This document shows, piece after piece, positions 1 through 7,488 of a stretch of DNA of 64,000 bases. The DNA is from an uncultured Muribaculaceae bacterium (lineage in GTDB: Bacteria > Bacteroidota > Bacteroidia > Bacteroidales > Muribaculaceae): the NCBI GenBank assembly GCA_904501735.1, contig CAJGBY010000011.1, positions 1 through 64,000 on the forward strand. The letters are read 5' to 3'. The stretch's first letter is position 1. Each line of letters begins with the position of its first letter. The notes under the pieces are model-generated. The model was given only the letters and a program-made list of their open reading frames with translations, was not told the origin of the DNA and made no database searches. Both the position numbers and the translations under genes were made by a program.

Positions 1-220
1 ACTTGTAGCTTACGATGCTCTTAACCGTAACGAAAGTTGTGGTGGTCACTTCCGTGAAGAATATCAAACTGAGGAAGGTGAAGCTAAGCGCGACGACGAA
101 AACTACTTCTATGTAGCTTGTTGGGATTACGCTGGCGACGACAACGCAGCTCCTACTCTAATCAAGGAACCTCTTGAATACGAAGCTATCAAGGTTCAAA
201 CTCGTAATTATAAAGCATAA
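1..220 (+). CDS. frdA: Succinate dehydrogenase/fumarate reductase flavoprotein subunit, C-terminal end (partial)
   Basis: This is the last 72 codons of a gene entering from the left edge (reading frame starts at base 2, stop TAA at 218-220). The visible residues include GGHFREEYQT, then YVACWDY, which resemble the C-terminal part of FrdA/SdhA flavoproteins, where a histidine-arginine pair lies near the end of the FAD subunit. The next gene, 21 bases on, is the matching iron-sulfur subunit, so the pair forms the standard order flavoprotein then iron-sulfur protein. The enzyme reduces fumarate to succinate in anaerobic Bacteroidales. The identification rests on this context plus the tail; most of the protein is outside the window. 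Confidence 0.85.
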   Translation, partial: LVAYDALNRNESCGGHFREEYQTEEGEAKRDDENYFYVACWDYAGDDNAAPTLIKEPLEYEAIKVQTRNYKA

Positions 221-241
221 TAATTAAGGAAAGGATTAAAA

Positions 242-985
242 ATGGCAAAATATATATTGAAAGTTTGGCGTCAAGCCAATCCTAAAGCGCAAGGATGTTT
301 CGTGACTTATGAAGTGGAGTCAACTCCTGATACTTCTTTCCTTGAAACATTGGACATTCTTAACGAAACGCTTGTAGAAAAGGGTGAAGAACCAGTAGCG
401 TTCGACCACGACTGTCGTGAAGGTATCTGTGGTATGTGTTCACTTTATGTAAACGGACACCCACACGGTCCTGCAACAGGTGCTACTACTTGTCAGCTTT
501 ATATGCGTCGTTTCGTTCCAGGTGAAACTATCACTGTAGAACCTTGGCGTTCGGCTGCATTCCCTGTAATCAAGGACTTGATTGTTGACCGTAATGCATT
601 CGATAAGATCCAACAAGCTGGTGGTTATGTATCATTCAACTGTGGTGGTGCTCAAGATGCTAACGCACTTCCTATCTCTAAGGTAGCTGCTGACGAAGCT
701 ATGGACTCAGCTTCTTGTATCGGTTGTGGTGCTTGTGTTGCTGCATGTAAGAACGGTTCAGCTATGTTGTTCGTATCGGCTAAGGTGAGCCAATTCGCTC
801 TTCTTCCTCAAGGTCAAGTTGAAGCTAAGGCTCGCGTTAAGGCTATGGTGGCTAAGATGGACGAACTTGGTTTCGGTAACTGTACAAACACTGGTGCTTG
901 TGCTGCTGAATGTCCTAAGAACATCAAGCTAAGCAACATCGCTCGTTTGAACCGCGAATTCCTTTGTGCAAAGGTTTCTGACTAA
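242..985 (+). CDS. frdB: Succinate dehydrogenase/fumarate reductase iron-sulfur subunit
   Basis: 247 aa. It carries electrons between the membrane cytochrome b and the flavoprotein of complex II/fumarate reductase on the cytoplasmic face of the inner membrane. An N-terminal ferredoxin-like domain has the 2Fe-2S cysteines CREGICGMC (about residues 59-67) with a later Cys near residue 80. The C-terminal domain has the cluster motif SCIGCGACVAAC (about 160-170) and CTNTGACAAECPKN (about 218-231). Length suits the FrdB type found in Bacteroidetes, which pairs with a single cytochrome b subunit. It starts 21 bases after the flavoprotein gene with an AAGGAAAGGA stretch upstream, and is followed by a strong terminator, so it is the last gene of the operon. 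Codon use (many AAC, TTC, GGT) suggests high expression. Confidence 0.95.
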   Translation: MAKYILKVWRQANPKAQGCFVTYEVESTPDTSFLETLDILNETLVEKGEEPVAFDHDCREGICGMCSLYVNGHPHGPATGATTCQLYMRRFVPGETITVEPWRSAAFPVIKDLIVDRNAFDKIQQAGGYVSFNCGGAQDANALPISKVAADEAMDSASCIGCGACVAACKNGSAMLFVSAKVSQFALLPQGQVEAKARVKAMVAKMDELGFGNCTNTGACAAECPKNIKLSNIARLNREFLCAKVSD

Positions 986-1010
986 TCTCAGAACATTAGC
1001 ATAAAATTAG

Positions 1011-1043
1011 GTCCTGCAAGGTTTATCTTTGCAGGACTTTTTC
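1011..1043 (+). terminator. Rho-independent terminator after frdB
   Basis: A 9-bp stem GTCCTGCAA (1011-1019) pairs with TTGCAGGAC (1029-1037), followed by a T-rich run. It lies 25 bases after the frdB stop and ends the frd operon. Confidence 0.85.
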
Positions 1044-1074
1044 TTTGTTGAAAAGTGAAAAATGTGTATATTTG
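1044..1074 (+). promoter_or_regulatory. Bacteroidota sigma-A type promoter for the small membrane protein
   Basis: TTTG at 1044-1047 (-33 box) and TATATTTG at 1067-1074 (-7 box) are separated by 19 bases, matching the Bacteroidota consensus TTTG-N19-TAnnTTTG. The next start codon is at 1120. Confidence 0.75.
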
Positions 1075-1119
1075 TGATATCGGAAAACTTAAATAATAAC
1101 CTTTTAACAACAAAAATGT

Positions 1120-1380
1120 ATGGAAAAGAAAATTAGTTTGGCATCAGATTTTGTCCTTTTTGGATATGTGTTGGAGGGGCTCACACGATTGATGGCGTGG
1201 CCAGTGGCGTTGACTTGGATTGCATTGGTATTTGGGTTGATAGCCGTGGGTTTGAGTGTCAAGGGCGTGCTACTCGCTAAAAATGAAGAGGATAGTAAGA
1301 AGAAATTGCGCCGTGCGATGTATTATGTGTGTCTATCTGTTCTGCTTGTGGCGATATGTGCAGTTAGCGCATTGAAATAG
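1120..1380 (+). CDS. Small two-helix membrane protein, function unknown
   Basis: 86 aa. I do not recognise a family. Hydrophobic segments at about residues 25-52 and 66-84 suggest two membrane helices, joined by a short charged cytoplasmic-looking loop rich in Lys and Glu (KNEEDSKKKLRR). It has its own consensus promoter upstream and its own terminator downstream, so it is a single-gene unit. No catalytic motif is visible. Confidence 0.7.
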   Translation: MEKKISLASDFVLFGYVLEGLTRLMAWPVALTWIALVFGLIAVGLSVKGVLLAKNEEDSKKKLRRAMYYVCLSVLLVAICAVSALK

Positions 1381-1402
1381 GCATGAATTGATGATAAATA
1401 TT

Positions 1403-1437
1403 GCTCGATTGCTAAATGTTATCGAGCTTTTTTTTGT
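1403..1437 (+). terminator. Rho-independent terminator
   Basis: Stem GCTCGAT (1403-1409) pairs with ATCGAGC (1421-1427), followed by eight T residues. It ends the small membrane protein transcript. Confidence 0.85.
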
Positions 1438-1494
1438 TTTCAACCGATAGTTTGTTAATTTTGTTGTATAAATAACGAGATTAGACTATTCGAT

Positions 1495-2274
1495 ATGAGA
1501 GAATTGATATTTGGACTTGGATTGCCAGTGCTTGGCACAGCGATAGGAGCAGCGTTTGTGTTCTTCATCAAGGACAAGATACCCACTTATGTGGAGAAAG
1601 CATTGCTCGGTTTTGCGTCGGGCGTGATGATAGCTGCGTCGGTGTGGTCGTTGATAATTCCGAGTATGGATATGACTGGCGACGACGGCTTGATGCGCGT
1701 GGTGCCGGCTGCAGTGGGCTTCTTGCTCGGTATAGGCTTTTTGCTTGTGCTTGATATGGTAACTCCACACTTGCATTTTGGAAGTAAGTCGCCCGAAGGA
1801 CCGAGATTTAAGTTGTCGCGCACAGCGATGCTCACCTTTGCCGTTGCGTTGCACAATCTGCCCGAAGGAATGGCAGTGGGTGTGGTGTATGCTGGTACAC
1901 TTGCGTCGGGAGGCGAAGTTACGCTGAGTGCAGCGCTTGCTTTATCGCTCGGTATCGCTATTCAGAATATACCTGAAGGAGCTATCGTGTCGATGCCTCT
2001 ATACGCCGAGAATCGCAATAAATGGAAATCGTTTGGCATAGGTGCGCTCACAGGTCTTGTTGAGCCAGTTGGGGCAGTGATAGTGATACTGCTTGCGTCG
2101 ATGGTGAGTTGGGTGCTACCTTATCTGCTCGCATTTGCCGCTGGAGCCATGATATATGTGGTGATCGAGGAATTGATACCCGAAGCATCGCAAGGCGAAC
2201 ACACCAACATTAGCACCATCGGTTTCGCCCTCGGCTTCACCCTTATGATGGTCCTTGATGTAGTGCTGGGATAA
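1495..2274 (+). CDS. ZIP family metal (zinc) transporter
   Basis: 259 aa polytopic inner-membrane protein of the ZIP family (ZupT-like), which moves Zn2+ and related divalent cations into the cytoplasm. The two signature helices are clear: HNLPEGMAVG (about residues 120-129) and QNIPEGAIVS (about 157-166), which supply the His/Asn/Glu metal-site residues of TM4 and TM5. About eight hydrophobic segments fit the family. The loop before TM4 is short and lacks the His-rich stretch seen in many ZIPs. It is a single gene that converges on the SulP gene and shares a bidirectional terminator with it. Confidence 0.92.
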   Translation: MRELIFGLGLPVLGTAIGAAFVFFIKDKIPTYVEKALLGFASGVMIAASVWSLIIPSMDMTGDDGLMRVVPAAVGFLLGIGFLLVLDMVTPHLHFGSKSPEGPRFKLSRTAMLTFAVALHNLPEGMAVGVVYAGTLASGGEVTLSAALALSLGIAIQNIPEGAIVSMPLYAENRNKWKSFGIGALTGLVEPVGAVIVILLASMVSWVLPYLLAFAAGAMIYVVIEELIPEASQGEHTNISTIGFALGFTLMMVLDVVLG

Positions 2275-2314
2275 GAAAGCCGTTAAGGACTTTAGAGACC
2301 GTAAGGATATAAAA

Positions 2315-2352
2315 AAACGGAATGAACATTTACTGCTCATTCCGTTTCGTTT
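2315..2352. terminator. Bidirectional terminator between ZIP and SulP genes
   Basis: Stem AAACGGAATGA (2315-2325) pairs with TCATTCCGTTT (2337-2347). A-runs lie on the left and T-runs on the right, so it can stop the convergent transcripts of both genes. Confidence 0.85.
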
Positions 2353-2366
2353 TTATAGAATTTGTT

Positions 2367-4052
2367 TTATTCTACTGCGATTGAGTTTGCAAGTGTGACT
2401 GCTTCGGTGATGTTGTCGCAGATGTGATCTTCGCCGATTAGGCGGTCGATGTGTGCGTGCAACAATACATCCTTCACGCTTGGAACGACACCCGATAGAA
2501 CCACATGGATACCGTCGTTCTTAGATGCGTTGATAAGCGTTTCGAGGTTGTGGATACCAGTTGAGTCGATAAATGGTACGCGACGCATGCGAATGATTCT
2601 CACTTGTGGCTTTTCGCCCATAGCACGCATCAAGTCCTCAAACTTATTAGCAACACCGAAGAAGAAAGGACCATCGATTTCGTAGATTTCTACGCCATGG
2701 TTCACATGCAAGATTTCGTGAGTAGTGTTTTCGGTACCTTCGGCAAGGTCGATTTGGTCGCTGAACACCTTGATTTGAGTGTTTTCCATCACACGGCGAA
2801 GGAATAGCAACAAAGCAAGAAGAAGACCGATTTCGATAGCGATTGTAAGGTCGAAAACAACAGTCAAGATGAATGTTACGATAAGTACGGCGATGTCTGA
2901 CTTAGGATTTTGGAAAATACCTACGACTGTGCGCCATCCACTCATATTGTAAGCCACCATAACAAGTACACCAGCAAGACATGCCATAGGTACATAGTTG
3001 ATAAGAGGCATAAGGAACAAGAAGATAAGCAATAGCACCACTGCATGAACGATACCAGCCACTGGAGTGCGTCCACCGTTGGTGATGTTGGTCATTGTGC
3101 GGGCAATGGCACCAGTAACAGGAATACCACCGAAGAATGGCACAACAACATTAGCCACACCTTGACCTATAAGTTCGGTGTTGTTGCGTGTGCGATTGCC
3201 TGTAGCACCGTCGGCAACTGTAGCCGATAGAAGCGATTCGATAGCACCAAGAATAGCGATAGTGAATGCCGATGGCAATAGCACATTGATTGTAGTCATG
3301 TTGATGCCGAGCCAGTGAGGAGTAGGGATTTCGGCTGGTAGATTACCGAAGCGATCGCCGATAGTTTCGATACCTGTTAGACCGAAGAATGTCTTAGCTA
3401 AATACACTGCCACTGTCATCACGATGATAGCGATAAGTGCTCCTGGAAGTTTCTTTGATACATAAGGAGTGACTGCGATGATAAGGATTGTTAGAAGTCC
3501 CACAATGAGTGTTGGGAAGCTAACTGTATCGAAATGTTGGAAATATACAGCCCATTTGCCTATGAAGTCGCCTGGCACTTTGTCAATTTCAAGACCGAAT
3601 AGGTCAACAATCTGAGTAGAAAAGATTGTAAGCGCAATACCGCTTGTGAAACCTACTACGATAGGGTAAGGTATGAACTTGATGATAGTACCTAACTTAA
3701 ACACACCCAATAGGATAAGGATAAGCCCTGCCAAGAATGTGGCAATAGCAAGTCCTTGTAGGCCATAGAGCTGAATAATGTTGTAAACGATAACGATGAA
3801 TGCGCCAGTAGGGCCACCAATCTGTACGCTATTACCTCCGAGCGCCGATACAAGGAAACCACCAATGATGGCTGTGATAAGACCTACTGATGGAGTAACA
3901 CCACTTGCGATACCGAAAGCAATTGCTAATGGTAGGGCAACAATACCTACTACAATTCCGGCGATGAGGTCGCCGCGAAATTTAGCCCATGAATAATTCT
4001 TTAATTCGCTGAACGCTTTGGGCTTAAATTCAACTTTTCCGCTGAAATTCAT
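2367..4052 (-). CDS. SulP family anion transporter with STAS domain
   Basis: 561 aa. SulP proteins carry sulfate, bicarbonate or other anions across the inner membrane. The N-terminal three quarters holds about 10-12 hydrophobic segments with the family's early motif (GIVVGIVALPLAIAFGIASG, about residues 32-51) and GNSVQIGGPTGAF (about 73-85). The C-terminal about 110 residues form a cytoplasmic STAS domain, with the typical IDSTGIHNLE near residue 487. The substrate is not evident from sequence; bicarbonate and sulfate are both possible. It is a single gene whose promoter region carries an AT-rich palindrome. Confidence 0.92.
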   Translation of the reverse strand: MNFSGKVEFKPKAFSELKNYSWAKFRGDLIAGIVVGIVALPLAIAFGIASGVTPSVGLITAIIGGFLVSALGGNSVQIGGPTGAFIVIVYNIIQLYGLQGLAIATFLAGLILILLGVFKLGTIIKFIPYPIVVGFTSGIALTIFSTQIVDLFGLEIDKVPGDFIGKWAVYFQHFDTVSFPTLIVGLLTILIIAVTPYVSKKLPGALIAIIVMTVAVYLAKTFFGLTGIETIGDRFGNLPAEIPTPHWLGINMTTINVLLPSAFTIAILGAIESLLSATVADGATGNRTRNNTELIGQGVANVVVPFFGGIPVTGAIARTMTNITNGGRTPVAGIVHAVVLLLIFLFLMPLINYVPMACLAGVLVMVAYNMSGWRTVVGIFQNPKSDIAVLIVTFILTVVFDLTIAIEIGLLLALLLFLRRVMENTQIKVFSDQIDLAEGTENTTHEILHVNHGVEIYEIDGPFFFGVANKFEDLMRAMGEKPQVRIIRMRRVPFIDSTGIHNLETLINASKNDGIHVVLSGVVPSVKDVLLHAHIDRLIGEDHICDNITEAVTLANSIAVE

Positions 4053-4116
4053 ATACTTAAAATATTAAACCTTTGAATACAATCTTTTTTACCTTGAATG
4101 AAGGTCTTGAACGATT

Positions 4117-4135
4117 ATTATTACTAAGTAATAAT
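4117..4135. repeat. AT-rich palindrome near the sulP transcription start
   Basis: ATTATTACT (4117-4125) and AGTAATAAT (4127-4135) form a perfect 9-bp inverted repeat around one base. It sits just downstream of the -7 box of the sulP promoter, close to the expected transcription start, so it could be an operator. That role is inferred from position only. Confidence 0.45.
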
Positions 4136-4141
4136 TGCGAT

Positions 4142-4174
4142 GCAAAGTTAAGGATTGTTTACAAATTTTCCAAC
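4142..4174 (-). promoter_or_regulatory. Promoter of the SulP transporter gene
   Basis: On the minus strand TAACTTTGC (4150 to 4142) is a good -7 box. A TTG-containing -33 element lies 20 bases upstream (4174 to 4171, GTTG). The 5' leader would be about 80 bases. Confidence 0.6.
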
Positions 4175-4223
4175 ATTTTTACGACTTTATAGCGGTGAGT
4201 GGTTTGGTGTAATGGGGAATTGT

Positions 4224-4257
4224 AACAAAAAAACTCGGTGAGATGAGTCACCGAGTT
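4224..4257 (-). terminator. Rho-independent terminator after rnr
   Basis: Perfect 10-bp stem AACTCGGTGA (4232-4241) with TCACCGAGTT (4248-4257); on the minus strand it is followed by seven T residues. It lies just after the rnr stop codon. Confidence 0.88.
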
Positions 4258-4267
4258 TTAATTGAAT

Positions 4268-6649
4268 TTATTTCTTGCGCTTTGATTTAGACTTAGCTTT
4301 TTCTTTCTTGCTTGATTTCTTGTCTTTGCGCTTGCCACCTCGTTTGCTGTCGCGTTTTTCGCTTCGTTCACGACGGCGGTCGGCTCTTTCGCGTGCTTTA
4401 CCGCGAGCCGATTGGCTCTTGTCTTGTTTTTGGAGCAATTTTGAGCGTGATTCGGTGATAGGTGCTTTGTCAATCTTGTGAGTGCCAGCAGGATTGTCTT
4501 CGTCGACAAGTACGAAGTCGAGCTGTTTCTTGGTGAGATCGGCACGAGCAATTTGGATAGTTACTTTGTCGCCAAGTTGGTAGCGCTTGTTGGTGTGACG
4601 GCCTATCAAACAATAGTTCTTTTCGTCGAGTTCGTAGTAGTCGCCTTCGAGGTCGCGGATAGGAACAAGTCCTTCGCACTTATTTTCGTCAAGTTCTACA
4701 TAGAATCCCCATTCGGTTACGCCCGAAATAACACCGTCGTACACTTTTCCAAGTCGTTCGCCAAGATATTCCACTTGTTTGTACTTGATTGAAGCTCGTT
4801 CGGCATTCGAAGCAAGTTGTTCCATGCTGCTTGAGTGTTCGCATTCGTCTTCGAGCTTAGCCTCGTTGGCAGCGCGTCCACCAGCGATGTAACGGTCGAG
4901 CAATCGGTGTACCATCATGTCGGGATAACGACGGATAGGCGATGTGAAGTGAGTGTAGTAGTCGAACGCAAGACCATAGTGTCCGATGTTGGTAGTAGTG
5001 TACACAGCCTTAGCCATCGAACGAATAGCAAGAGTTGAAAGTAGATTTTCTTCGGGGCGATTCTTCACCTCCTTGAGCATCTTGTTGAGCGATTGGTTCG
5101 ACTCGTTAGAATTGTTATTCATTTTCAACTTATAACCAAATCGGTGAGCTATTTCCATAAGGTTGCCCATCTTATTTTGGTCAGGCGTGTCGTGAATGCG
5201 GTACACGAATGGTTTAGGTTTCTTCTTGCCCACAGGTTTGCCCACAAATTCAGCCACTTTCTTGTTGGCAAGTAGCATGAATTCTTCGATAAGCTTGTTG
5301 GCATCTTGTGAACGCTTGAAATATACGCTCACTGGACGACCAGTTTCGTCGATATCGAAGCGCACTTCGGTGCGATCGAAGTCAACCGAGCCATTTTCGT
5401 AGCGAGCTTTGCGAAGAGCCTTCGCCAAGCGGTCGAGTGTGAGAATTTCGTCTTTATATTCGCCTTCGCCAGTCTCGATAATGGTTTGAGCCTCTTCGTA
5501 GGTGAAACGGCGGTCGCTATTGATCACAGTGTGGCAAATGTCGTAGTTGAGCACATTGGCATTGTCGTCCATTTCGAGAATACATGCATAGGCAAGTTTT
5601 TCTTCGTGAGGACGAAGCGAGCATATTTGGTTACACAAGCGCTCGGGCAACATAGGGATAGTGCGGTCGACAAGGTAGATTGAAGTAGCACGATTTTGAG
5701 CTTCCTTGTCGATGATAGAACCAGGTGTAACATAGTGAGTTACATCGGCAATGTGCACGCCCAATTCCCAGTGTCCGTTGTCGAGGCGGCGTATTGATAG
5801 CGCGTCGTCAAAGTCCTTTGCGTCTTTAGGGTCGATGGTGAAGGTGGTGATGTTGCGGAAGTCCTTGCGTTGTGCAATGATTTCGGGAGTGATGCGGTCG
5901 TCGATTTCGTCGGCAGCCTTTTCTACTTCTTCTGGGTAGCGATAAGGCAAACCATATTCAGCCAAAATAGCATGTATTTCGGCGTTGTTGTCGCCAGTTT
6001 GTCCCAATACATCAACTATTTCGCCGATAGGAGTGTTGGTGTCCTCGTGCCATTCCACGATGCGAGCAGTAACCTTGTCGCCAGCCTTAGCATCGCCTAC
6101 CATGTCGAGTGGAATTACGATGTCGGTGGCAAGGAACTTGCTATCGGTGATGAGGTGTGCAAAATAGCGGTCGATTTTCAGCGTACCTACAAACACTTGT
6201 TCCTTGTGTTCGATTATGCGTGTAACGATAGCTTCGGGTTCGTGGTCGCCGCGTCGTGCGCTGACATGTACTTCCACCTTATCGCCATTGAGTGCATGCA
6301 TAGAGTTGCGTTCGGCAACAAAGATACCTTCTCGATCGGTGTCGTCGTCGAGGATAACAGAATTTTTTCCGTTACTACGGCGGCAGAATGTACCAATTGA
6401 ATAATTGAGTTGTTTCTTTTGCTTCTTGGCTTTGAATTTGCCAGGAGTAGTTTCGGTGAGCACATTGGCAAGCGCCAATTCTTCAAGAATCTCTACAGTA
6501 AGCGCAAAATCGCGAGGTGTGAACACTCCGATTGATGCCGATACTTGCTTGTAGTTATAGGGTATAATTTCCTCAGTCTCAAAGAAATTGAGTATCTTCT
6601 TTTCTAAAACCTCTTTGGTGAGGACTGTGTTTTGATCCTTTTTTGCCAT
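4268..6649 (-). CDS. rnr: Ribonuclease R
   Basis: 793 aa 3'-5' exoribonuclease that degrades structured RNA and takes part in mRNA and rRNA turnover. N-terminal winged-helix and cold-shock OB domains are followed by the RNB catalytic domain with the Mg-binding motif TIDPKDAKDFDDALS (about residues 270-284), then an S1 domain (about 640-725). The last about 55 residues are a low-complexity Lys/Arg/Ser tail, as in many RNase R proteins. Length fits the family. A weak -7 box (TATATTTG, minus strand 6688 to 6681) lies 32 bases upstream of the start, so it probably has its own promoter downstream of the candidate sRNA terminator. Confidence 0.95.
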   Translation of the reverse strand: MAKKDQNTVLTKEVLEKKILNFFETEEIIPYNYKQVSASIGVFTPRDFALTVEILEELALANVLTETTPGKFKAKKQKKQLNYSIGTFCRRSNGKNSVILDDDTDREGIFVAERNSMHALNGDKVEVHVSARRGDHEPEAIVTRIIEHKEQVFVGTLKIDRYFAHLITDSKFLATDIVIPLDMVGDAKAGDKVTARIVEWHEDTNTPIGEIVDVLGQTGDNNAEIHAILAEYGLPYRYPEEVEKAADEIDDRITPEIIAQRKDFRNITTFTIDPKDAKDFDDALSIRRLDNGHWELGVHIADVTHYVTPGSIIDKEAQNRATSIYLVDRTIPMLPERLCNQICSLRPHEEKLAYACILEMDDNANVLNYDICHTVINSDRRFTYEEAQTIIETGEGEYKDEILTLDRLAKALRKARYENGSVDFDRTEVRFDIDETGRPVSVYFKRSQDANKLIEEFMLLANKKVAEFVGKPVGKKKPKPFVYRIHDTPDQNKMGNLMEIAHRFGYKLKMNNNSNESNQSLNKMLKEVKNRPEENLLSTLAIRSMAKAVYTTTNIGHYGLAFDYYTHFTSPIRRYPDMMVHRLLDRYIAGGRAANEAKLEDECEHSSSMEQLASNAERASIKYKQVEYLGERLGKVYDGVISGVTEWGFYVELDENKCEGLVPIRDLEGDYYELDEKNYCLIGRHTNKRYQLGDKVTIQIARADLTKKQLDFVLVDEDNPAGTHKIDKAPITESRSKLLQKQDKSQSARGKARERADRRRERSEKRDSKRGGKRKDKKSSKKEKAKSKSKRKK

Positions 6650-6721
6650 ACTCTTTTTCGGTATTAAATATTTGTTTTTACAAATATAACATTAAAAAAT
6701 AAGATATTAGAAGATAATTGA

Positions 6722-6762
6722 AAAAAAATGAATCCAGCTACACATCACGCGCGACTGGATTC
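6722..6762 (-). terminator. Rho-independent terminator upstream of rnr
   Basis: Stem GAATCCAG (6730-6737) pairs with CTGGATTC (6755-6762); on the minus strand it is followed by eight T residues. It is 73 bases upstream of the rnr start codon and about 190 bases past yjbQ. Confidence 0.75.
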
Positions 6763-6848
6763 CTAACCTATGATTCACTTATTTGTTGTTGCTTTTTATC
6801 TTAAATGTTGGTAAATATGAATTGTGATAAATGAGTCTGTTGTTAGTT
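6722..6848 (-). ncRNA. Candidate small RNA (or attenuated leader) between yjbQ and rnr
   Basis: On the minus strand a promoter-like element (-7 box TAACTTTGC, 6862 to 6854) is followed about 85-125 bases later by a clear intrinsic terminator (6762 to 6722). The stretch between has no ATG on this strand and no open frame with coding character, so the unit would give an RNA of about 125 nt. Alternatives are an attenuator in a long rnr leader or the processed 3' end of the yjbQ mRNA, because I see no terminator directly after yjbQ. This also accounts for most of the 300-base gap between yjbQ and rnr. Confidence 0.4.
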
Positions 6849-6853
6849 TTTTG

Positions 6854-6885
6854 CAAAGTTACACAATATTTTGGAAAACTGCAAT
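6854..6885 (-). promoter_or_regulatory. Promoter-like element driving the candidate sRNA or rnr leader
   Basis: TAACTTTGC on the minus strand (6862 to 6854) matches the -7 consensus exactly. A TTG (6885 to 6883) about 20 bases upstream is a partial -33 box. It lies in AT-rich DNA downstream of yjbQ. Confidence 0.55.
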
Positions 6886-6949
6886 TTATGGTGTAGTTTT
6901 ATTAATATTATAACGCGAGGCGCTATTTTTTTGTAAATGAGATATGTTA

Positions 6950-7363
6950 TTAGTCGCCAATAATGGTGGCAACGATGTGTCTTGCGCCACCGTGGTTGCG
7001 AAATTCGCACAGATACACCCCTTGCCAAGTGCCAAGGTTGAGACGGCCACGACTTATCGGGATAGTGAGTGAATTGCCTGTGAGAGCACTTTTGGCGTGG
7101 GCAGGCATATCATCGTCGCCCTCGAAAGTGTGACGGAAATAAGGTTGTCGTTCGGGGACGATGTGGTCGAGAATGTGAGCAAGGTCGGTTTGCACATCGG
7201 GGTCGGCATTTTCGTTGATGCAAAGTCCCGCCGAAGTGTGCTTGATGAATATGTTGAGCAATCCAGTCTGAGGAAGAGCAGGAAGTTGGCTCAATATTTC
7301 GTGAGTAATGAGGTGGCAGCCTCTTGGTTGAGGTTTTAGCTTGAATTCTACTTGTTTTACCAT
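6950..7363 (-). CDS. YjbQ/UPF0047 family protein (secondary thiamine-phosphate synthase-like)
   Basis: 137 aa. The family is small, trimeric and widespread; members have weak thiamine-phosphate synthase activity but the physiological role is not settled. Typical conserved stretches are visible: FIKHTSAGLCINENAD (about residues 39-54), FRHTFEGDDDMPAHAKS (about 76-92) and the end GARHIVATIIGD. Length matches the family. It starts 20 bases after a near-perfect promoter and appears to be a single gene. Confidence 0.88.
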   Translation of the reverse strand: MVKQVEFKLKPQPRGCHLITHEILSQLPALPQTGLLNIFIKHTSAGLCINENADPDVQTDLAHILDHIVPERQPYFRHTFEGDDDMPAHAKSALTGNSLTIPISRGRLNLGTWQGVYLCEFRNHGGARHIVATIIGD

Positions 7364-7383
7364 AAAGATGATGAGGTTTGTGT

Positions 7384-7415
7384 GTGCAAAGTTAGGTTAT
7401 ATCTTGCTAAATACA
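7384..7415 (-). promoter_or_regulatory. Promoter of the yjbQ-family gene
   Basis: Minus-strand TTTG (7415 to 7412), 19 bases, then TAACTTTGC (7392 to 7384). This fits the Bacteroidota consensus in both boxes and spacing, and gives a leader of only about 15 bases before the start codon. Confidence 0.8.
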
Positions 7416-7488
7416 AAAAAGGGGGGAGAAAGAGTCATGAAGAACAAAATAATTTCGTACTTTTGTAGAAATAATAAGAAAACAACCT

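Noticed and set aside
5870..6400. A 176-codon plus-strand open frame opposite rnr.
   Set aside because: It lies fully within rnr on the other strand; rnr has clear family motifs throughout and the frame has no promoter or start context.
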